NCBI GenBank assembly: GCA_026991055.1
Contig: JALXCE010000068.1
Location: 1-26,071, forward strand
Source of the DNA: Caldifarciminota bacterium
GTDB taxonomy: Bacteria; Hydrothermota; Hydrothermia; B15-G9; WFZT01
Direction: 5' to 3'
DNA length: 26,071 nt
Made by a program: the position numbers and the translations under genes. The notes beneath the pieces were generated by a model. That model saw only the letters and a program-made list of their open reading frames with translations. It was not told where the DNA came from and did no database searches. Below, piece by piece: positions 15,507 to 22,213 of the stretch. Within the stretch, counting starts at the first letter, position 1; every line of letters starts with the position of its first letter.

Positions 15507-16375
15507 ATTATGAGCGTATAGGTGAGGAAAGGTGGGTTGAACTTCTGGACAGGCTCGAGGTTTACCCACCTTTTTACTCACCTCAATGGCTTAAAATCTA
15601 TAGAAATCTAAGAAAGAATTATGAGCACGGTGCCTATGAAATAAGATGCCGTGATTCTGCGTATCTCTTTCCGTTTCTTCTATCAAAAACCTACCTCCTC
15701 CGGGCAATCTACAGTGGGCCGCTTGGAACTTACGGGGGCCCTGTTTTAGTGGAGGGTGAGCATGATTTTGAGTGCATCAGGGAGTTTATAAGCAGAATTT
15801 CGAAAGGGCTTGTGCGTTTTGTGGTGAACCTTGAGCCCTTCAATCAGATAGACCCGGCGGTATTCTCAGGAATGAAAGAAGTTAGGGGATTCACGCATAT
15901 CCTGAATTTAAAAGAAGGGGATGCTTTCACAGAATCTTTCTTACGTGGGGCGAGAAAGGCTGAGCGGGAAGGTGTGAGAGTTGAGATTAATAGTCACTTG
16001 AATGAATTTCTTGATGAATTATTTTCCCGTAAAGGGTGGCTTGATAAGAGGGTGGAAGGTAAGAGGGTATTTTTTGAAGAGCAGATAAAAAGTGGGGTTG
16101 CCCGGCTCTTCTCGGCTGTTTACCAGGGTCAGCCTGTAGCGCATATCTTCGTGGTATTGGGGAAGAAATATGCCTTTTACCACTACGGAGTGGCGAAAAA
16201 GGAATTTTTAGACCTGAGGCCCAACAATCTCCTGCATAAAACAGTTGTAGAAAGGCTGGATGTTCATGTTTACAACCTGGGCTCGAGCCTGGGATTGCCT
16301 GGAGTGGAGGAATTTAAAAGGCGCATGGGGGCAAAAAAATATGAGACCCTGAGTTTTATGAAGAAAATTTTATGA
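15503..16375 (+). CDS. FemAB/GNAT-like acyltransferase (BioF2-type domain)
   Basis: The 290-residue protein begins with GTG overlapping the previous TGA. It has the FemAB-like two-lobed layout: an early PPFYSPQWLKIYRNLR segment, YSGPLGTYGGPVL, and the hallmark basic helix SFLRGARKAEREGVRVEI ('lRrkiRKAeKeGV'). It then has VARLFSAVYQGQPVAHIFVV and YHYGVAKKEFLDLRPNNLLH, the acceptor/acyl-donor core of the second GNAT fold. Relatives attach amino acids to peptidoglycan from aminoacyl-tRNA or transfer acyl groups in polysaccharide and lipid assembly; which applies here is unclear. The operon with PlsY and an acyl-CoA dehydrogenase favours an acyl-transfer or envelope job. Confidence 0.7.
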   Translation: MNYERIGEERWVELLDRLEVYPPFYSPQWLKIYRNLRKNYEHGAYEIRCRDSAYLFPFLLSKTYLLRAIYSGPLGTYGGPVLVEGEHDFECIREFISRISKGLVRFVVNLEPFNQIDPAVFSGMKEVRGFTHILNLKEGDAFTESFLRGARKAEREGVRVEINSHLNEFLDELFSRKGWLDKRVEGKRVFFEEQIKSGVARLFSAVYQGQPVAHIFVVLGKKYAFYHYGVAKKEFLDLRPNNLLHKTVVERLDVHVYNLGSSLGLPGVEEFKRRMGAKKYETLSFMKKIL

Positions 16376-16401
16376 GTTTGATTCATAGTTTATGAAGATA
16401 C

Positions 16402-16429
16402 TTGTAAAACTTCTGCCATCTTTTATATT
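16402..16429 (+). promoter_or_regulatory. Possible sigma-70-type promoter for the NtrC-like gene
   Basis: TTGTAA (16402-16407), a 16-base spacer and TATATT (16424-16429) lie 24 bases before the response-regulator ATG. The match is moderate. Confidence 0.3.
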
Positions 16430-16453
16430 CATAATTCCCAAAAGGGGGTTGAG

Positions 16454-17818
16454 ATGACAACGATTTTGATAGTCGAGGACGAAAAAAATCAGAGAGAGAT
16501 TCTCCAGGAATTTCTCGAAAGTAAAGGCTACAAAACCGAAGGAGCGGAATCTGGTGAAGAAGCATTAAAGAAATTCGAGTCAAGGATTTTTGATGCTATC
16601 CTTCTCGATATCAAATTGCCAGACACGTCGGGTATCGATTTGTTAAAGAAAATCAGGAAGATTAATCCACAAATCCCAGTTATAATGACCACTGCTTACT
16701 CTGATGTCGATCTCGTTATCGAAGCAATGAAGTCTGGAGCATTCCACTATCTGGTAAAACCGATAAATCTTGATGAATTGCTCATTGTCATTTCTCGCGC
16801 AATAAAACATCTAAATCTCGTGAAAGAAATCGAGCTACTCAAAGAAGAAAAAGAACTTTTCTATCCTGATGTGGAGGGTATCGTAGCTGAATCATACGAG
16901 ATGAAGAGGGTTCTTGCCACTGCTCTCAAAGTTGCAAAATCCCGTGCCTCTGTGTTAATTACAGGAGAGACAGGGACCGGGAAAGAGCTTATAGCGAGAT
17001 TTATCCACCGCTATTCCCCTCGAAAAGACAAACCTTTCATACCTGTGAATGTTGCAGCCATTCCGGAAACTTTGATCGAATCTGAACTCTTTGGACATGT
17101 AAAAGGAGCATTTACCGATGCAGTTAAAGACAGAAAAGGGTATTTTCAGATGGCAGATGGTGGCACTATCTTCCTTGATGAAATTGGTGAACTCCCTTTA
17201 AATCTTCAGCCCAAACTACTGAGGGCTTTACAGGAAGGTGAATTTTTCCCGGTTGGTTCATCCAAACCTGTCAAAGTGGATGTCAGAGTCATTGCAGCTA
17301 CAAATAAGAATCTCGAAGAAGAAGTCAGGAAGGGAAATTTTAGAGAAGACCTCTACTACAGACTGAATGTAATCCATATTCACATCAAACCTTTGAGGGA
17401 GCGGAGAGAGGATATTCCGTATCTCCTCGATCACTTTCTCAAAAAATTCAGTCAAAAAGAGGGAAAGAAAATCCGCGGTTTTACAAGAGAGGCTTATGAG
17501 GCATTAATAAGATACGATTATCCTGGAAATGTAAGAGAACTGGAAAATATTGTTGAAAGGGCCGTTGTGATGGCCCAGGGTGACCTTATTACAACTGATG
17601 ACCTGCCTGTTCATCTTCTATCGAGCGAATTTCAGGTTGAAAGCAATAAAAATTTATCCCTGCCAGAGAGACTCGAGCTTATTGAAAAAAGTTTAATCCT
17701 CGAGGCACTGAAGAAAAATAACTGGGTGAAGACAAGAGCTGCAAAGGAACTTGGGATCTCAGAAAGGGTACTTAGATACAGGATGGAAAAACTTGGAATA
17801 AAGGAAAAACATAGCTAA
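16454..17818 (+). CDS. NtrC-family sigma-54-dependent response regulator
   Basis: The 454-residue product has three domains. The receiver (1-120) carries the acidic pocket Glu8/Asp9, phosphoacceptor Asp52 in LLDIKLPD, Thr80 and Lys102. The AAA+ sigma-54 activation domain (about 142-375) has Walker A GETGTGKE (171-178), the sigma-54 contact loop GAFTDA (218-223), Walker B with FLDEIGE (240-246) and the arginine-finger region REDLYYRLNV. A Fis-type helix-turn-helix ends it (about 425-450, KTRAAKELGISERVLRYRME). It should bind enhancers and drive open-complex formation by sigma-54 polymerase. AAGGGGGTTGAG precedes the ATG. A predicted sigma-54 promoter lies 203 bases downstream of its stop, and a histidine kinase closes the following operon, so these are likely its target and its partner. 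Confidence 0.93.
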   Translation: MTTILIVEDEKNQREILQEFLESKGYKTEGAESGEEALKKFESRIFDAILLDIKLPDTSGIDLLKKIRKINPQIPVIMTTAYSDVDLVIEAMKSGAFHYLVKPINLDELLIVISRAIKHLNLVKEIELLKEEKELFYPDVEGIVAESYEMKRVLATALKVAKSRASVLITGETGTGKELIARFIHRYSPRKDKPFIPVNVAAIPETLIESELFGHVKGAFTDAVKDRKGYFQMADGGTIFLDEIGELPLNLQPKLLRALQEGEFFPVGSSKPVKVDVRVIAATNKNLEEEVRKGNFREDLYYRLNVIHIHIKPLRERREDIPYLLDHFLKKFSQKEGKKIRGFTREAYEALIRYDYPGNVRELENIVERAVVMAQGDLITTDDLPVHLLSSEFQVESNKNLSLPERLELIEKSLILEALKKNNWVKTRAAKELGISERVLRYRMEKLGIKEKHS

Positions 17819-17896
17819 TCATATAGCTTCCATTCTCAATCTTTTAATTTTTCTATCATATCTAACGCGGTAAAATCCAGCCGGGGGGTAATTCCC

Positions 17897-17914
17897 TTCG
17901 ACAAAATTGTCGAA
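17897..17914. promoter_or_regulatory. Candidate enhancer site for the NtrC-like activator
   Basis: TTCGACAA-AA-TTGTCGAA is a perfect inverted repeat with eight-base arms, centred about 140 bases upstream of the predicted transcription start. This is the usual position of an upstream activator sequence for a sigma-54 activator dimer. Confidence 0.55.
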
Positions 17915-17938
17915 CTCTATCCTGTCCGTATCCTATCA

Positions 17939-17953
17939 TTCGACAATTTTTGT
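17939..17953. promoter_or_regulatory. Second, half-palindromic enhancer-like site
   Basis: TTCGACAA recurs at 17939-17946, 42 bases (four helical turns) after the first site, followed by a partial TTGT right arm. Same-face repeated sites are typical for NtrC-type oligomers. Confidence 0.45.
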
Positions 17954-18020
17954 ATGCAATCCCATAGAAGTACAAAGCGAAAAAAAATAAAAAACGCATC
18001 AAACCTGAGATTTTATTTTG

Positions 18021-18036
18021 TGGCAGATAAATTGCA
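18021..18036 (+). promoter_or_regulatory. Predicted sigma-54 (-24/-12) promoter
   Basis: TGGCAGATAAATTGCA fits the consensus TGGCACG-N4-TTGCW with the invariant GG and GC at the required spacing. The predicted start is near 18046. An AGGAGG ribosome site and the ATG at 18087 follow. It heads the operon of envelope genes. Confidence 0.65.
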
Positions 18037-18086
18037 GTTAGATAGAGTGACAAAATTGATATTTAAAAATGAAGGAGGGTGAGACC

Positions 18087-18482
18087 ATGAGGAGGGCAAT
18101 ATTCTCCGCCATAATAGGTCTTGGGCTGTTCTCTGGAGCTTTGATGGCACAGGACACAACACAAATGACGGTAACAGGTGTGGTAGAAAAGATCGAGTAT
18201 GTCTCACCTACCCCATGGGCCTGCTGCAAATATATGCGAATTGCAGTAAGAACTGCTCCGGGAAGAATAGTTTACGCATGGATACCACCCACATGGTCAT
18301 TCGGCATACAGATTGGTATCGGAGATAGGGTTGAACTCCAGGGAATCTCATTCCAGTATGCCAGCTCAGGGATACTTGTGAGTTTTGTTCGAAACCTGAC
18401 GGCTAAAAGGGTATATGCATTGAGGTGGACATACGGTCCACGTAGATGCGCGGGATTCTGGAGGGGCCCAGGGCATTGGTGA
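18087..18482 (+). CDS. Small exported protein, OB-fold-like, first gene of the sigma-54 operon
   Basis: ATG at 18087 is chosen because AAGGAGGG lies just upstream; an ATG at 18069 would place that ribosome site inside the gene. The 131-residue product has a signal peptide (MRRAIFSAIIGLGLFSGALM, cleavage near ALMA-Q). The mature domain of about 110 residues contains MTVTGVVEKIEYV, IPPTWSFGIQIGIGDRVELQ and a C-terminal GFWRGPGHW. It reads as a small five-strand OB-like barrel. A CysCys pair (46-47) and Cys121, with several Trp and a terminal His, could bind metal or form disulfides, which is only inference. It resembles the protein at 20165-20548 (GVV, GDxVExxG and WRGxGH-type motifs). No formal family is recognised. 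Confidence 0.72.
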   Translation: MRRAIFSAIIGLGLFSGALMAQDTTQMTVTGVVEKIEYVSPTPWACCKYMRIAVRTAPGRIVYAWIPPTWSFGIQIGIGDRVELQGISFQYASSGILVSFVRNLTAKRVYALRWTYGPRRCAGFWRGPGHW

Positions 18483-18484
18483 GA

Positions 18485-18519
18485 TGTGTGTGGCGGCCTT
18501 TTTAAGGCCGCTACACACA
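18485..18519. repeat. 16-bp stem hairpin inside the sigma-54 operon
   Basis: TGTGTGTGGCGGCCTT pairs with AAGGCCGCTACACACA (one G-T pair) across TTT. It sits two bases after the first gene's stop. It may attenuate or protect the first message, since a new ribosome site but no clear promoter precedes the next gene. Confidence 0.75.
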
Positions 18520-18574
18520 ACACAAAATCAAAACTCAAGAAAAAATTAAAAAAATTTAAAAGGAGGTTGTTGAC

Positions 18575-19249
18575 ATGAGAAGATTGTTAGCACTAACTAT
18601 AATAGCAGGTTCTGTATTTGCATTCACTGCCTGCGGTCAATCGTCAGCTATTTCCATGAATGATCCAGTGGCACAAACCACTGCTGTTCAACCCACGACG
18701 ACTGATTTGACCCAGGATGAAATCCAGAGTCTCATACACATGAGACAGGAAGAGAAGCTTGCAAGAGACGTGTACCTCACTCTGTACCAGAGATGGGGAG
18801 CAAGAATATTCAATAACATTGCCTCGAGTGAACAGAGACACACAAATGCAGTAAAAACATTACTTGACAGATATGGAATTGCTGATCCCGTCACAAATGA
18901 CTCGATTGGATTCTTCCAGGATCCAAATTTAACGGCTCTCTACCAGAGACTTGTGGAACAGGGGAGCAGGTCGTTACTTGACGCTCTCGTTGTGGGAGCA
19001 ACCATTGAAGACCTTGATATTTACGACTTGGATGAAGCCCTCGCAAATATTGCCGTGAATTCTGACGTGATCAGGGTTTACACACACCTTGTTAATGGTT
19101 CAGAGAACCACATGAGGGCATTTTATAGACAGATTGTAAGAAATGGTGGCACATACTCTCCTCAGTATATTTCACAGGAGAGGTTTGACGGGATTATTTC
19201 GGGTTCAAATGGGAGAAGTAGATTTAGATATCGTGGGAGAACAAGATAA
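18575..19249 (+). CDS. DUF2202 ferritin-like lipoprotein
   Basis: The 224-residue protein starts MRRLLALTIIAGSVFAFTAC, with a near-lipobox FTAC (Cys20), so it is likely an outer-leaflet or periplasmic lipoprotein. After a Thr-rich linker, residues 47-190 match the DUF2202 ferritin-like fold: LIHMRQEEKLARDVYLTLYQ, IFNNIASSEQRHTNAVKTLL, LLDALVVGATIEDLDIYDLD and VNGSENHMRAFYRQIV. The E60, E86-x2-H89, E146-type and E177-x-H179 positions resemble di-iron ligands, suggesting metal or redox chemistry, but the family's function is not established. The tail is Arg/Ser/Gly-rich. AGGAGG lies upstream of the ATG. It belongs to the sigma-54 operon. Confidence 0.83.
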   Translation: MRRLLALTIIAGSVFAFTACGQSSAISMNDPVAQTTAVQPTTTDLTQDEIQSLIHMRQEEKLARDVYLTLYQRWGARIFNNIASSEQRHTNAVKTLLDRYGIADPVTNDSIGFFQDPNLTALYQRLVEQGSRSLLDALVVGATIEDLDIYDLDEALANIAVNSDVIRVYTHLVNGSENHMRAFYRQIVRNGGTYSPQYISQERFDGIISGSNGRSRFRYRGRTR

Positions 19250-19257
19250 AACAGGAA

Positions 19258-19294
19258 TCAGGGGGGGCGTGCCCCGCAGGGGCACGCCCCCCTG
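19258..19294. repeat. 17-bp GC-rich hairpin between the DUF2202 and DUF4405 genes
   Basis: TCAGGGGGGGCGTGCCCC pairs with GGGGCACGCCCCCCTGA across GCA (one extra G in the left run). There is no T-run. It is a second intra-operon hairpin, so expression of the distal genes, including the kinase, may be set lower. Confidence 0.8.
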
Positions 19295-19346
19295 AAATTC
19301 AGCCAGTAACTCTGTATGGTTTTAAACCCACCAGGAGGTTCTAAAA

Positions 19347-20168
19347 ATGACAGCAGTAAAGAGAAAAGAAAAGAAGTGGCATTCTCGTGGATTCGTAGCA
19401 TTTCTGATGGCACTCTCATTTATTGGTCTCGTTTTTTCAGGGATCATCCTATACATCGTGCCACCTGGGAGAATTGCACATTGGACAAACTGGAAACTAC
19501 TGGGTCTCACAAAAACCCAGTGGGAATCATTACATACAAACCTTGGATACGCGTTTTTGATATTCGCTATCTTCCACATTTACTACAACTGGAAATCTCT
19601 TTATAACTACGTGTACAGGAAGGCAAAGCATGCATTTTATCTGAAAAAGGAGCTCGCAGTTGCTACAGTTTTGACCGTCGTAATCATAGTTGGGTCGGCG
19701 GTAAACGTTCCACCTTTTAAAACTGTTATGGATATCGGGGATTACTTCAAGAATTCATGGGAGAAGAAACTCCAGTCTCCACCGATTCCTCACATGGAAC
19801 TTTATTCTCTGAAAAAAGTGGTGGAAGATTTGAAAGGTGATCCAGAAATTGCCCTCAAATATCTGAATAATAGAGGGATAAAGGTACAAAGCGTTGACGA
19901 AAAATTAAAAGACATAGCAGCTAAAAACTCAACTTCTCCCGAGCATATTTACGATCTTCTAAAGGAAAGATTTTCCGGTAAACAGATAATGGGACTCGGC
20001 AGGATGACTTTTGAGGAACTGATTGATAGGCAAGGTGTAAGTGAAAAGAAGGTCAAAAGTCTATTTTTAAAGTATGGGGTAAAGATGGATAAGAACATGA
20101 CTTTGCGTGAGTTTTCGGATAAAATAGGGAAAACCCCATACGAAATATGGGAGGAGCTGCAAAAATGA
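19347..20168 (+). CDS. DUF4405 membrane protein, cytochrome b-like
   Basis: The 273-residue protein has three hydrophobic segments (about 15-37, 66-85 and 102-120). Conserved histidines H12 (KWHSRG), H63 (SLHTNLGYAF) and H77 (AIFHIYYNW) are placed as in DUF4405, a family related to small membrane cytochromes b. H63 and H77 lie 14 residues apart, consistent with haem ligation, which is unproven. The C-terminal half (about 150-273) is soluble and helical, with repeated short modules (GIKVQSVDEKLKDIAAKNST, MTFEELIDRQGVSEKKVKSL, MTLREFSDKIGKTPYEIWEE) resembling small helical sensor units. AGGAGG precedes the ATG. The next gene starts in its TGA (ATGA). It may hand a redox signal to the neighbouring kinase, but this is inferred only from the operon. 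Confidence 0.78.
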   Translation: MTAVKRKEKKWHSRGFVAFLMALSFIGLVFSGIILYIVPPGRIAHWTNWKLLGLTKTQWESLHTNLGYAFLIFAIFHIYYNWKSLYNYVYRKAKHAFYLKKELAVATVLTVVIIVGSAVNVPPFKTVMDIGDYFKNSWEKKLQSPPIPHMELYSLKKVVEDLKGDPEIALKYLNNRGIKVQSVDEKLKDIAAKNSTSPEHIYDLLKERFSGKQIMGLGRMTFEELIDRQGVSEKKVKSLFLKYGVKMDKNMTLREFSDKIGKTPYEIWEELQK

Positions 20169-20548
20169 TTCTTAGTTTACTGTTAACGTTCACATTATTT
20201 GCCCAACCAGGGGGGCAGAGATTGTACTATAATCTCAAGAGTTTGAAGACTGTAGGAGGGGTGGTTGTTGCTGTGCACGACACAGCATGGCCTATAAGAA
20301 TGGACATTGTTACTGAAAAAAAGGATACTTTTGAGGTACTCCTTGGACCACGATTTGGGATGCCGTGGCTTCCACGTGCCGGAGACACGGTGGAAATTTA
20401 TGGTAGTATTCACAACAACATAATAATCGCAGGGAAAATTAACGATAAAACTTTGAAGAAAAAACTGACTCTACGTGACCAAAACGGCTTTCCCGTGTGG
20501 AGGGGACATGGATTTAAGCAGAGGAGAGGCCGGCACGGAAGACGATAA
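20165..20548 (+). CDS. Small exported protein similar to the first gene of the operon
   Basis: ATG at 20165 overlaps the previous TGA and gives 127 residues with the signal peptide MILSLLLTFTLFAQ. The mature domain has TVGGVVVAVHDTAW, LGPRFGMPWLPRAGDTVEIY and SIHNNIIIAGKI, then LRDQNGFPVWRGHGFKQRRG. The pattern GVV...P-W-x-G-GDxVExxG...WRGxGH matches the 18087 protein, so the two look like diverged paralogs of one OB-like fold. The basic Arg/Gly/His tail is notable for an exported protein and may contact metal, nucleic acid or anionic lipid; nothing shows which. Its stop TAA shares a base with the kinase's ATG (TAATG). No family assigned. Confidence 0.72.
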   Translation: MILSLLLTFTLFAQPGGQRLYYNLKSLKTVGGVVVAVHDTAWPIRMDIVTEKKDTFEVLLGPRFGMPWLPRAGDTVEIYGSIHNNIIIAGKINDKTLKKKLTLRDQNGFPVWRGHGFKQRRGRHGRR

Positions 20549-21750
20549 TGGCTAAGCGATTTGGCCTTCTGATATTCCTTGTTTACATTCTCTTCGTCTC
20601 CCTCGTGGGCTTCATTTTCTTCAGAAATTACACGTCCACAAGAAATGCTTATCTAAAAATCGCAAGAAACTACATTTCCGGGATAAAGCAAACTTTTACA
20701 GTGTTTTCATGTCATCGAGACATGAAACTGGAAGATATATCGAGAGTAATCGATAAACTAACAAAAGAAGGAGAATTTGACTATCTTGCCTACATGATAG
20801 GTGACAGTGTGGTTTACTGGCAATCAAAATATGATTATTTCCTCCCTATAGAGCCGGGGATAAGCGATTCTTTGAGGATTGTAAAAACCATCGACCACGA
20901 CATCCTCGAATTTAAGGTTAATCTTGGGAGACATTCATCTCTTGTGGGAGGATACTCCCTAAAATTCCTTGACGTAATACTTAAAAAGCAGAAGAGGACT
21001 GGTCTGACACTCGTTTTTTTCTCCACCCTGATCTTCCTTATAGCCCTCGTTGGAATACTAAAATTCCACGAAAGAATTGTAAGAATGGAGGCAAGAATAA
21101 AAGAGGAAGAAGCCGAGAAAAAGAGATTTCAGGAACTTTCATCGTTCTCCTCCCTTATCGCTCATGAAATAAAAAATCCATTAAATACTATCCATCTTGC
21201 TCTCCAGATGATTGAGTCAGAATGTGGGAGAGACAGGTTTACCGAGATGATAAGAAATGAAACTAAGAGGTTGATTTCTATTGTTAACGATTTCAGAAAT
21301 GTATCACGTCCCATCAAGTTGAAACTGGCAAATTGTAAATTGAGTGAACTGATCAACAAGGTTGTTTCTGGATTACAGGCTGAACTTGCGAGAAATATCA
21401 GTGTTAAAGTCGATGAGGAAACAGATGTTTTTTGCGATCCACACTGGATGGAACAGGTGCTCTATAACATTTTTAAAAACGCTATTGAAGCAGATGCTAC
21501 GGAAATAAAGGTAGATGTGAAAAGGAGGGGACATAGCTTTATTCTGGAGATTTCAGATAATGGCAGTGGAATGAGTGAAGAAGCACTTACGCATATTTTT
21601 GATATGTTTTATACCACCAAAACTCGGGGACTTGGACTTGGGTTGTACCTTGTTAAAAAAATCGTAGAAGCTCACGGTGGAGAAATAGATGTAAAAGGCA
21701 ATCCTGGCAATGGATTGAAATTCACAATAAGGATACCATCAACATGGTAA
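20548..21750 (+). CDS. Membrane histidine kinase, likely partner of the NtrC-like regulator
   Basis: The 400-residue protein has TM1 (about 7-26), an extracytoplasmic sensor of about 125 residues (27-152) and TM2 (153-171). A coiled-coil linker without a clear HAMP domain follows. The H-box SSLIAHEIKNPLNT carries phosphoacceptor His206. The ATPase has YNIFKNAIEAD (N307/N311), DNGSGM (337-342), an F-box region FDMFYTTKTRG and the G2 box GLGLGL (361-366). This is the NtrB/ZraS/HydH layout that pairs with sigma-54 activators. The sensor is small and contains a Cys55-His56 pair, a possible metal or redox point. It is encoded with the exported and DUF4405 proteins, so it probably monitors the envelope condition that they handle. 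Confidence 0.92.
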   Translation: MAKRFGLLIFLVYILFVSLVGFIFFRNYTSTRNAYLKIARNYISGIKQTFTVFSCHRDMKLEDISRVIDKLTKEGEFDYLAYMIGDSVVYWQSKYDYFLPIEPGISDSLRIVKTIDHDILEFKVNLGRHSSLVGGYSLKFLDVILKKQKRTGLTLVFFSTLIFLIALVGILKFHERIVRMEARIKEEEAEKKRFQELSSFSSLIAHEIKNPLNTIHLALQMIESECGRDRFTEMIRNETKRLISIVNDFRNVSRPIKLKLANCKLSELINKVVSGLQAELARNISVKVDEETDVFCDPHWMEQVLYNIFKNAIEADATEIKVDVKRRGHSFILEISDNGSGMSEEALTHIFDMFYTTKTRGLGLGLYLVKKIVEAHGGEIDVKGNPGNGLKFTIRIPSTW

Positions 21751-21881
21751 TGAACGAAATAATTGGTGTTCTCAAGATGTTTAGAGTACCAGACTTCTAA
21801 GAGAGCAGAATGTTAAGGGGGCGGGAGCGTGTTCGAAAAATTTTAAAACCTTTGAATTTTAATGAAAAATTTGCCCCCCAC

Positions 21882-21925
21882 CTTATTCCTCCCCCCACGC
21901 ACATCGTGCGTGGGGGGAGGATAAG
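21882..21925. repeat. GC-rich hairpin beside MITE-like copy 2
   Basis: The stem CTTAT-T-CCTCCCCCCACGCAC pairs with GTGCGTGGGGGGAGGATAAG across ATC with one bulged T, about 20 pairs. On the minus strand it is followed by the same GGTGGGG tail as at 12357. Confidence 0.8.
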
Positions 21926-21928
21926 AGG

Positions 21929-22143
21929 CTGACGTCACCCACGAATTTCTGGATAATAGTGCCTTATCCTTTGTCACGGCTTTAAAAATGCGTACCACTT
22001 TCAATATTCGAACACTTTCTTTATGCGGTATAAACGAATATATCCTTCCGGTAAAATTGTTGATTTGGTGCGAAACATTGAATTTCTCGCCCAGATTGTA
22101 TCGTATAAATATACATGACAAGCAAAAACATGGGTGATGTCAG
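21929..22143 (-). mobile_element. MITE-like element, copy 2 (215 bp)
   Basis: The ends are CTGACGTCACCCACG and CATGGGTGATGTCAG, inverted repeats with two mismatches. Just outside lie GGATAAGAGG (21919-21928) and GGATAGGAGG (22144-22153), direct repeats matching at 9 of 10 bases. It has the same length as copy 1 (12135-12349) and about 85 percent identity by hand count, in the opposite orientation. The terminal repeats, target duplication and absence of a transposase fit a non-autonomous element. A structured RNA is the alternative. Confidence 0.72.
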
Positions 22144-22174
22144 GGATAGGAGGGGGGAATTTTCGAACGAGCTC

Positions 22175-22205
22175 AGGGGGGCGGGCGCGAAGCGCCCGCC
22201 CCCCT
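22175..22205. repeat. 14-bp perfect GC hairpin, probable end of the T9SS gene transcript
   Basis: AGGGGGGCGGGCGC pairs with GCGCCCGCCCCCCT across GAA; the apex is GCGAAGC. It lies 9 bases beyond the minus-strand gene's stop. Confidence 0.8.
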
Positions 22206-22213
22206 TTAAAACA

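Larger units (their letters stand above)
21751..22213. other. 463-base gene-free region with MITE-like copy 2 and two hairpins
   Basis: It contains hairpin 21882-21925, the MITE-like copy 2 (21929-22143) and hairpin 22175-22205. A 92-codon minus ORF (21843-22121) is open across copy 2, but copy 1 has stops in the same frame, so I do not call it a gene. Confidence 0.5.

Noticed and set aside
18069..18086. Earlier ATG for the first gene of the sigma-54 operon
   Set aside because: The AAGGAGGG ribosome site falls within these codons, and the signal peptide starts at the second ATG.
18660..18690. Second TGGCAC sigma-54-like motif near 18669
   Set aside because: Lies inside the DUF2202 coding sequence and lacks TTGC at the required distance.
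21843..22121. 92-codon minus-strand ORF across MITE-like copy 2
   Set aside because: The same frame in copy 1 has at least two stops, and the sequence runs into a hairpin; it is better explained as repeat DNA.
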